Assembly (NCBI GenBank): GCA_028287235.1
Contig: JAQBQB010000018.1
Location: 248,001-312,000, forward strand
DNA length: 64,000 bases
Direction: 5' to 3'
Origin: Gemmatimonadota bacterium
GTDB taxonomy: Bacteria; Gemmatimonadota; Gemmatimonadetes; Gemmatimonadales; Gemmatimonadaceae
Both the position numbers and the translations under genes were made by a program. Below are positions 59,018-64,000 of the stretch, piece by piece. Numbering within the stretch: the first letter of the stretch is position 1; each line of letters begins with the position of its first letter. A model generated the notes under the pieces. That model worked only from the letters and a program-made list of their open reading frames with translations. It searched no databases and was not told the origin of the DNA.

Positions 59018-62000
59018 CCGCGATTCCGACGACGCGCTTCGAGCCGCTGCCGCCCGACCGTCCGGCGGACGACGTCGAGCGCGAGCTGCTCGCGCGCTGG
59101 GAGGACGAGCAGCTCTTCCAACAGACGCTGACGGGCCGCGAGAGCGCGCCGACATTCGTATTCTTTGAAGGTCCGCCCACGGCGAACGGCCGGCCGGGAA
59201 TCCATCACGTCTTCGCGCGCACGATCAAGGATCTCTTCTGCCGCCACCGCGCCATGAAGGGGTTTCGTGTCGATCGGAAGGCGGGCTGGGACACGCATGG
59301 CCTGCCGGTGGAGATCGAGGTCGAGAAGCAGCTCGGCATCAGCGGCAAGCAGCAGATCGAGGCGCTCGGCGTAGCGGAGTTCAACCGGCTGTGCCGGGAG
59401 AGCGTGTTCAAATACCGCGCCGAATGGGAGCAGCTCAGCGCGCGCATGGCGTACTGGCTCGACTACGAGCATCCGTACGTCACCTTCTCGAACGACTACG
59501 TCGAGAGCGTGTGGTGGGCGCTCAAGACGATGTTCGACAAGAAGCTGCTCTATCGCGGGCACAAGATCCTGCCGTACTGCCCGCGCTGCGGCACGGCGCT
59601 GTCGAGCCACGAGCTGGCGCTCGGCTATCAGGACGTCGAGGATCCGAGCGTCTACATCGCGCTGGAGCTCGAGGAGGGTGGCCGCCGGATCCTGGTGTGG
59701 ACGACCACGCCATGGACGCTCGTGTCGAACACGGCGCTCGCGGTGCACCCGGAGCTCGACTACGTCGAGCTGGTTCGGCGGGAACAGGACAAGGATCAGA
59801 GAACTCTCATCCTCGCCGAGTCGCGCGTGCGCGCCGTGCTCGGCGAGGACTACGATAGCCGGTGGGCGGTGGTGCGGCGGTTGCGGGGCGCGGATCTCGT
59901 TGGGCTGCGGTACAAGCGGCCGCTCGACCTGCTCGAGTTTCCCCCCGACACGGTGCACGAAGTCATCGTCGGCGAAGAGTTCGTGTCGGCAGACGACGGC
60001 AGCGGCGTGGTGCACATGTCGCCGGCGTTCGGCGCGGACGACTACGCGGCGGGCTTGCGGCACAACCTCGCTTTTCTCCAGCCGCTCGACGCGCGCGCGC
60101 GCTTTCCCGAGTCGATGCCGATCGTCGGCGGGCTGTTCTTCAAGGATGCCGACGCGCTGCTCACCGAGGAGCTCGAGCGCCGCGGCGTGTTGTTCCGCGC
60201 CGGGCGCGCGGTGCACTCGTATCCGCATTGCTGGCGGTGCGGCACGCCGCTGCTCTACTACGCGCGCACGTCCTGGTTCATCCGCACCACCGCGGTGCGC
60301 GAGGCGATGATGGCGCGCAACGCCCGCGTCGACTGGCATCCGCCGTCGGTGGGCGAGGGGCGGTTTGGCGAGTGGCTCAAGAACAACATCGATTGGGCGA
60401 TCTCACGCGACCGGTACTGGGGCACGCCGCTGCCCGTGTGGATCTGCGAGGCGGATGCGGCGCACGTGGACTGCGTCGGCAGCTACGCGGAGCTCGCGGA
60501 GCGTGCCGGCGAAACGCTGCCGCACGACTTCGATCCGCACCGGCCGAACATCGATCGGTACACGTGGAAGTGCCGCGAGCCTGGGTGCATCGGCACGATG
60601 CGGCGCGCTCCGGAAGTGATCGACACCTGGTTCGACTCGGGGTCGATGTCCTTTGCGCAGTGGCACTATCCGTTCGAGAACGCCGAAAAGTTCGCCGACC
60701 AATTTCCGGCCGACTTCATCGCTGAGGGGGTGGACCAGACGCGCGGGTGGTTCTACTCGCTGCTGGCCATCGCCACGGCGCTTGGCGACGCGCTGCCGAA
60801 CAACTCCGACAAGTTGGAGGCGTCGCCGTACAAGGCCGTGGTCGTGAACGACATGGTGCTGGACCAGCAGGGCGTCAAGATGTCGAAGAGCCGCGGCAAC
60901 ATCGTGGATCCCTGGCTGATGTTCGAGCGGCACGGGGTCGACGCGGTGCGGCTGTTCCTCATCGCGTCGAGCAACCCGTGGCTGCCGCGCGCCTTCGATG
61001 AAAAGCTGCTCGCCGAGCAGGCGGGTCGGTTCCTGCGGACGTTCAAGAACGTGTACTCGGGCATTTTCGCGCAGTACGCGAACTTTGGCTGGGCGCCGTC
61101 GCCGCAGGATCCGCCGGTGTCGGCGCGGCCGGTGATCGACCGGTGGATGATCAGCCGGCTCGCGGGTCTCGAGCGCGCCGTCGACCAGTCGCTCGACGTG
61201 TACGACGCGACGGCGGCGGCGCGCGCGATCATCGAGTTCGTGGACGACGATCTCGCGAACTGGTACGTCCGTCTGAACCGCGCGCGCTTCTACGACGTCG
61301 ACGGCGAGGACAACCGCGCGGCGTTCGTCACGCTCCACGAGGTGCTCGTCTCCGTCTGCCGCCTGCTCGCCCCGTTCGCGCCCTTCGTGAGCGACTGGGT
61401 GCATCGGGAGCTGACGGGCGAGAGCGTGCACCTCGCGCCGTTCGTGACGGAGCGTGCTGATCGGGGTGACGCAACGCTCGACGCGGCGATGGATGCCATC
61501 CGTACGCTGGCGCGCCTCGGGCGCGCGGTGCGCGAAGACATCGGCATCAAGGTGCGTCAACCGCTCGCGCGGATGGTGTGCGTGGCGCCGAACGTTCGCG
61601 AGGCGGCGCTCGCGCCGCTCATCCCGCTGCTCGCGGCGGAGCTCAACGTCAAGGAAGTCGAATTCGCGAGCTCGGGCGACGCGCTCGTCACGCTGGAAGC
61701 GAAACCAAATTTTCGCGCGCTGGGTAAGAAGTTTGGAAAGAAGACGCCGCTGGCCGCGCAGGCGGTCGGGGCGTTCACCGGCGAGCAATTACGTCAATTC
61801 CTGCACGACGAGCCGTTGGTCGTTAGCGTTGATGGGGAATCGCACCAGCTCGGTCCGGACGATCTCACGATCGTGCGCCGCGCGTCGGGCAGTCTGGCGG
61901 TGCAGGAGGATGCCGGCTTCTTCGTGGCGCTGGATCCGGCGCTCACGCCGGAGCTGAAGCAGGAAGGGCATGCGCGGGAACTGATTAGCCGGGTACAACG

Positions 62001-62223
62001 TATGCGAAAGGAGTCGGGGTTCGCGGTGAGCGACCGCATCGTGCTGAGCGTGGCGGGTCCCGACGAAGTGCACGTGGTCGTGGAAGCGCACGGCGCGTGG
62101 ATCGCTGAGGAAGTGCTGGCAGCCGAGCTCGTGTTCGCGGGCGAGGCGACGCAGGGAAAAGACATGCACGCTATCGATCTCGACGGGATCACGGCCTTCG
62201 TGGCCATCACCAGGATAGAGTAG
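59014..62223 (+). CDS. ileS: Isoleucyl-tRNA synthetase
   Basis: 1069 aa class-I synthetase. The HIGH variant is in PTANGRPGIHHVF (62-65), CP1 editing domain includes VWTTTPWTLVSNTALAVHP, and KMSKS lies in QGVKMSKSRGNIVDPW (about 622). The catalytic DQTRGWFYSL segment and C-terminal anticodon domain are intact. Length and the C-terminal extension fit the type-2 (eukaryote-like, often mupirocin-tolerant) IleS class. GTG overlaps the pnp stop. A DksA-like gene follows after 2 bases. Confidence 0.96.
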   Translation: MTAIPTTRFEPLPPDRPADDVERELLARWEDEQLFQQTLTGRESAPTFVFFEGPPTANGRPGIHHVFARTIKDLFCRHRAMKGFRVDRKAGWDTHGLPVEIEVEKQLGISGKQQIEALGVAEFNRLCRESVFKYRAEWEQLSARMAYWLDYEHPYVTFSNDYVESVWWALKTMFDKKLLYRGHKILPYCPRCGTALSSHELALGYQDVEDPSVYIALELEEGGRRILVWTTTPWTLVSNTALAVHPELDYVELVRREQDKDQRTLILAESRVRAVLGEDYDSRWAVVRRLRGADLVGLRYKRPLDLLEFPPDTVHEVIVGEEFVSADDGSGVVHMSPAFGADDYAAGLRHNLAFLQPLDARARFPESMPIVGGLFFKDADALLTEELERRGVLFRAGRAVHSYPHCWRCGTPLLYYARTSWFIRTTAVREAMMARNARVDWHPPSVGEGRFGEWLKNNIDWAISRDRYWGTPLPVWICEADAAHVDCVGSYAELAERAGETLPHDFDPHRPNIDRYTWKCREPGCIGTMRRAPEVIDTWFDSGSMSFAQWHYPFENAEKFADQFPADFIAEGVDQTRGWFYSLLAIATALGDALPNNSDKLEASPYKAVVVNDMVLDQQGVKMSKSRGNIVDPWLMFERHGVDAVRLFLIASSNPWLPRAFDEKLLAEQAGRFLRTFKNVYSGIFAQYANFGWAPSPQDPPVSARPVIDRWMISRLAGLERAVDQSLDVYDATAAARAIIEFVDDDLANWYVRLNRARFYDVDGEDNRAAFVTLHEVLVSVCRLLAPFAPFVSDWVHRELTGESVHLAPFVTERADRGDATLDAAMDAIRTLARLGRAVREDIGIKVRQPLARMVCVAPNVREAALAPLIPLLAAELNVKEVEFASSGDALVTLEAKPNFRALGKKFGKKTPLAAQAVGAFTGEQLRQFLHDEPLVVSVDGESHQLGPDDLTIVRRASGSLAVQEDAGFFVALDPALTPELKQEGHARELISRVQRMRKESGFAVSDRIVLSVAGPDEVHVVVEAHGAWIAEEVLAAELVFAGEATQGKDMHAIDLDGITAFVAITRIE

Positions 62224-62225
62224 CA

Positions 62226-62642
62226 ATGCCGACGACCAACAGCCCGAAGAAGCCGAAAGGCATGAACAAAAAGTCGTTGTTGCACTTCGAGAAGCGGTTG
62301 CAAGACGAGCGCAGGCGCGTGCTCAAGGAGCTCGGGCGCGCGGACGAAGCGTTCGGCACGACGCCGCAGGGTGCGGACGGCGATTTGAGCAGCTACTCGT
62401 TCCACATGGCCGACCAGGGCACGGACGCGATGGAGCGCGAAAAGGCGTTCCTGTTCGCGAGCCAGGAAGGGCGCTTCCTCTGGCACATCGACGAGGCGCT
62501 CCGCCGGCTCTATCGCTCGCCGGAAACGTTCGGCAAGTGCCACCAGTGCGGCAACGAGATCGCCTTCGAGCGCCTGGATGCGCTCCCACACGCGCGCTAT
62601 TGCATCGATTGCAAGCAGCGTGAGGAAGATGCGAAGAAGTAA
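62226..62642 (+). CDS. DksA/TraR-family zinc-finger protein
   Basis: 138 aa. A basic N-terminus leads into a helical hairpin (LLHFEKRLQDERRRVLKELG), then the C4 zinc finger CHQCG and CIDCKQ near the end. Acidic residues in FHMADQGTDAMEREKA lie near the hairpin tip. It may enter the RNA polymerase secondary channel like DksA. Position between ileS and lspA matches ylyA of Bacillus. Its last 14 bases overlap lspA. Confidence 0.9.
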   Translation: MPTTNSPKKPKGMNKKSLLHFEKRLQDERRRVLKELGRADEAFGTTPQGADGDLSSYSFHMADQGTDAMEREKAFLFASQEGRFLWHIDEALRRLYRSPETFGKCHQCGNEIAFERLDALPHARYCIDCKQREEDAKK

Positions 62643-63168
62643 CTCCGGGCTCTTTTGGCCCGTGCTGGTTCTGGTCGCGGCGGTCGACTTTTGCACGAAG
62701 GCGCTCGCGGTGAGCCGGTTGGTGCCGCAGCGCATGCCGCACGACGTCTACGGCGAGGTGGTTCGTTTCACGCTCGTCTACAATCCGGGTGCCGCGTTCG
62801 GGTTGCACGTGGGCGCGTATTCGCGCGGGATCTTCATGGTCCTGACGATCGTGGCGCTCGTGATCCTCGGTCGTCTGTATGCGGCGACGCGGGCGGGTGA
62901 CGTGGTTCGCACGTTGTCGTTGGCGCTGGTGTGCGGCGGCGCCGTTGGAAATCTGATCGACCGCATTCGCTCGGGGTCGGGTGTCGTGGACTTCATCGAC
63001 ATCGGCTTCGGCGACTCGCGGTGGCCGACCTTCAACATCGCCGACATGGCGGTGAGCCTCGGGGCATTTCTGCTCGCCTGGGTGCTGTGGGGAGAGGACA
63101 CCGAGATCGAGAGTGTGCCGGTGCCCGCGCCGGCCGCAGTGACGGCCGAGCCTCGGGAGCTCTCGTAA
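62629..63168 (+). CDS. lspA: Lipoprotein signal peptidase, first copy
   Basis: 179 aa, four transmembrane helices. Conserved boxes: VDFCTKALAV (box A), VYNPGAAFGLHVGA (box B), CGGAVGNLIDRIRSGSGVVD with catalytic Asp in NLIDR, and FNIADMAVSLGAFLL with the second Asp. It cleaves prolipoprotein signal peptides after lipidation. ATG 62629 was chosen (GTG 62620 is possible); both overlap the DksA-like gene. A second lspA follows after 13 bases. Confidence 0.94.
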   Translation: MRRSNSGLFWPVLVLVAAVDFCTKALAVSRLVPQRMPHDVYGEVVRFTLVYNPGAAFGLHVGAYSRGIFMVLTIVALVILGRLYAATRAGDVVRTLSLALVCGGAVGNLIDRIRSGSGVVDFIDIGFGDSRWPTFNIADMAVSLGAFLLAWVLWGEDTEIESVPVPAPAAVTAEPRELS

Positions 63169-63181
63169 CATCGCGCACGAC

Positions 63182-63727
63182 ATGAGTTCGTCAGCCAAGA
63201 ACGGCCGCGTGTTCTGGACCGCGGCCGTCGTCGTAATCATTCTCGACGTCATCACCAAACAGCTGGCGGTCGCCCGCTTGCTGCCGGAGCACGTTCCCCA
63301 TCAGATCATCGGGGACGTGGTGCGCTTCACGCTGGCGTACAATCCGGGCGCCGCGTTCAGCATGTCGCTCGGTCCGAACTCGCGCTACTTCTTCGGCGCG
63401 TTCGCCGTGCTGGCGCTATTCATCCTCTGGCGCCTGTACCGAACGACCGAGCCGGGAGACGGCACGCGCGTCTTCGCGCTCGGGCTGGCGTGGGGAGGCG
63501 CGGCCGGGAATCTCGTCGACCGCTTCTACTCGCCGCGCGGCGTCGTCGACTTCATCGACATCGGCTACCACGACGTCCGCTTCTGGACGTTCAACGTGGC
63601 CGACTCCGCGGTGACCGTGGGCGCACTGCTGCTCGCCTTCGTGCTGTGGAAGGAAGACCGGAAGGCGTTGGCGATCGCGGCGGCCGAAGCCGCGGCGCGA
63701 GACGAAGCGCCGTTCTCGACGTCGTGA
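63182..63727 (+). CDS. lspA: Lipoprotein signal peptidase, second copy
   Basis: 181 aa, the same family and box pattern as the preceding gene: LDVITKQLAV, AYNPGAAFSMSLGP, GGAAGNLVDRFYSPRGVVDF and FNVADSAVTVGALLLAF, with both catalytic Asp residues kept. Identity to the first copy is clear but moderate, so this is an old tandem duplication. It may process a different set of lipoproteins. The stop begins a tandem repeat. Confidence 0.94.
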   Translation: MSSSAKNGRVFWTAAVVVIILDVITKQLAVARLLPEHVPHQIIGDVVRFTLAYNPGAAFSMSLGPNSRYFFGAFAVLALFILWRLYRTTEPGDGTRVFALGLAWGGAAGNLVDRFYSPRGVVDFIDIGYHDVRFWTFNVADSAVTVGALLLAFVLWKEDRKALAIAAAEAAARDEAPFSTS

Positions 63728-63770
63728 GCGCGCGGGGCGTGAGCGCGCGGGGCGTGAGCGCGCGGGGGCG
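63725..63770 (+). repeat. Tandem 15-base repeat (three units)
   Basis: TGAGCGCGCGGGGCG occurs twice, followed by a third copy with one extra G. The first TGA is the stop of the second lspA. Because the unit is a multiple of three, each copy gives another in-frame stop. Probably slippage; not a CRISPR. Confidence 0.7.
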
Positions 63771-63815
63771 ACTAACTTCCATCAGCGCACGTCCCGCCCC
63801 TCGTTCCCACCCCGC

Positions 63816-64000
63816 ATGTCATCGTCCCAATCGCACGCCCTGACCGCTCCCGACGACGCTCCGCGCCTGGACGTCCTGATCGCCGGCCATCTCGACATCT
63901 CCCGGAATCAGGCCGCCACGCTGATCGCCGAAGGCCGCGTCATGATCGACGGCCGCCGGGAGAAGGCGAGCTACAAGGCTCGGGCGGGTGAAGAAGTAAC
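63816..64000 (+). CDS. RluD-like pseudouridine synthase, N-terminal part (cut by right edge)
   Basis: 61 codons are visible from ATG 63816. After a polar start, PRLDVLIAGHLDISRNQAAT and LIAEGRVMIDGRREKASYKA form an S4 RNA-binding domain as in RluD/RluC-family rRNA pseudouridine synthases. The catalytic domain would lie beyond the window. Position after lspA matches ylyB in Bacillus and rluD in many bacteria. Confidence 0.82.
   Translation, partial: MSSSQSHALTAPDDAPRLDVLIAGHLDISRNQAATLIAEGRVMIDGRREKASYKARAGEEV

Noticed and set aside
63725-63770. Possible CRISPR-like repeats
   Set aside because: Units are 15 bases, directly adjacent with no spacers, and no cas genes are present.

Overview
This is a GC-rich bacterial chromosome segment carrying about 60 protein genes. 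It looks like a Gram-negative (diderm) soil-type bacterium: there is a FadL-type porin, several signal-peptide beta-barrel proteins, and two PadR-controlled ADOP (MacB/FtsX-like) permease pairs. These traits together fit Gemmatimonadota or a close relative. That placement is inference from gene content, since no rRNA gene is present.

Layout. 1-2.3 kb (minus): the head of an exopolysaccharide operon. It has an exact E. coli-type ops element, an RfaH/NusG-like antiterminator with a shortened C-terminus, GDP-L-fucose synthase, and a membrane protein that runs off the left edge. 2.5-4.9 kb: secreted proteins of unknown function, including an exported JAMM-like protein. 4.9-8 kb: ADOP permease plus PadR behind a 43-bp palindrome. 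8-16.3 kb: a TauE-type permease divergent from a complete, translationally coupled trans-4-hydroxy-L-proline catabolic operon (GntR regulator, ketoglutarate-semialdehyde dehydrogenase, 2-epimerase, three-subunit D-hydroxyproline dehydrogenase, deaminase), ending in an alkyltransferase-like DNA-repair protein. 16.5-18.6 kb: an ATP-grasp protein and a small beta-barrel. 18.7-21.8 kb: a MITE-like element, then SET-domain methyltransferase, unknown gene and fumarylacetoacetase, all overlapping. 21.8-26.3 kb: the second ADOP/PadR pair, divergent from a DUF4403 lipoprotein. 26.3-28.2 kb: LysM protein and lytic transglycosylase.

28.3-34.1 kb holds a coupled cluster of a fused choline/betaine-class ABC importer with egtB, egtD and egtA, suggesting ergothioneine import and synthesis from one transcript. 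It ends in a 97-bp convergent overlap with an M1 aminopeptidase gene. dut and a lipoprotein follow. Between 37.8 and 38.1 kb lies an uncatalogued short structured RNA: promoter, hairpin, a 12-nt perfect anti-SD match, a 14-codon ORF, two hairpins and a terminator. 38-48.9 kb: M28 peptidase, CPBP protease, a flavin monooxygenase, an SGNH lipoprotein with FadL porin, and a three-module metalloprotease/propeller/barrel protein whose signal peptide is encoded across a terminator hairpin.

49-64 kb is a housekeeping run on the plus strand: tilS-hpt-ftsH, terminator, second MITE copy, folP-cdaA-DUF2723-yggS-divIVA-pnp-ileS-dksA-like-lspA-lspA-rluD (cut by the right edge). Its order closely follows two Bacillus gene clusters. 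Most genes overlap by 4 bp (ATGA or GTGA). Several putative promoters share the form TTGCG-N-17-TA. No CRISPR array, tRNA, rRNA, phage or transposase gene was found.
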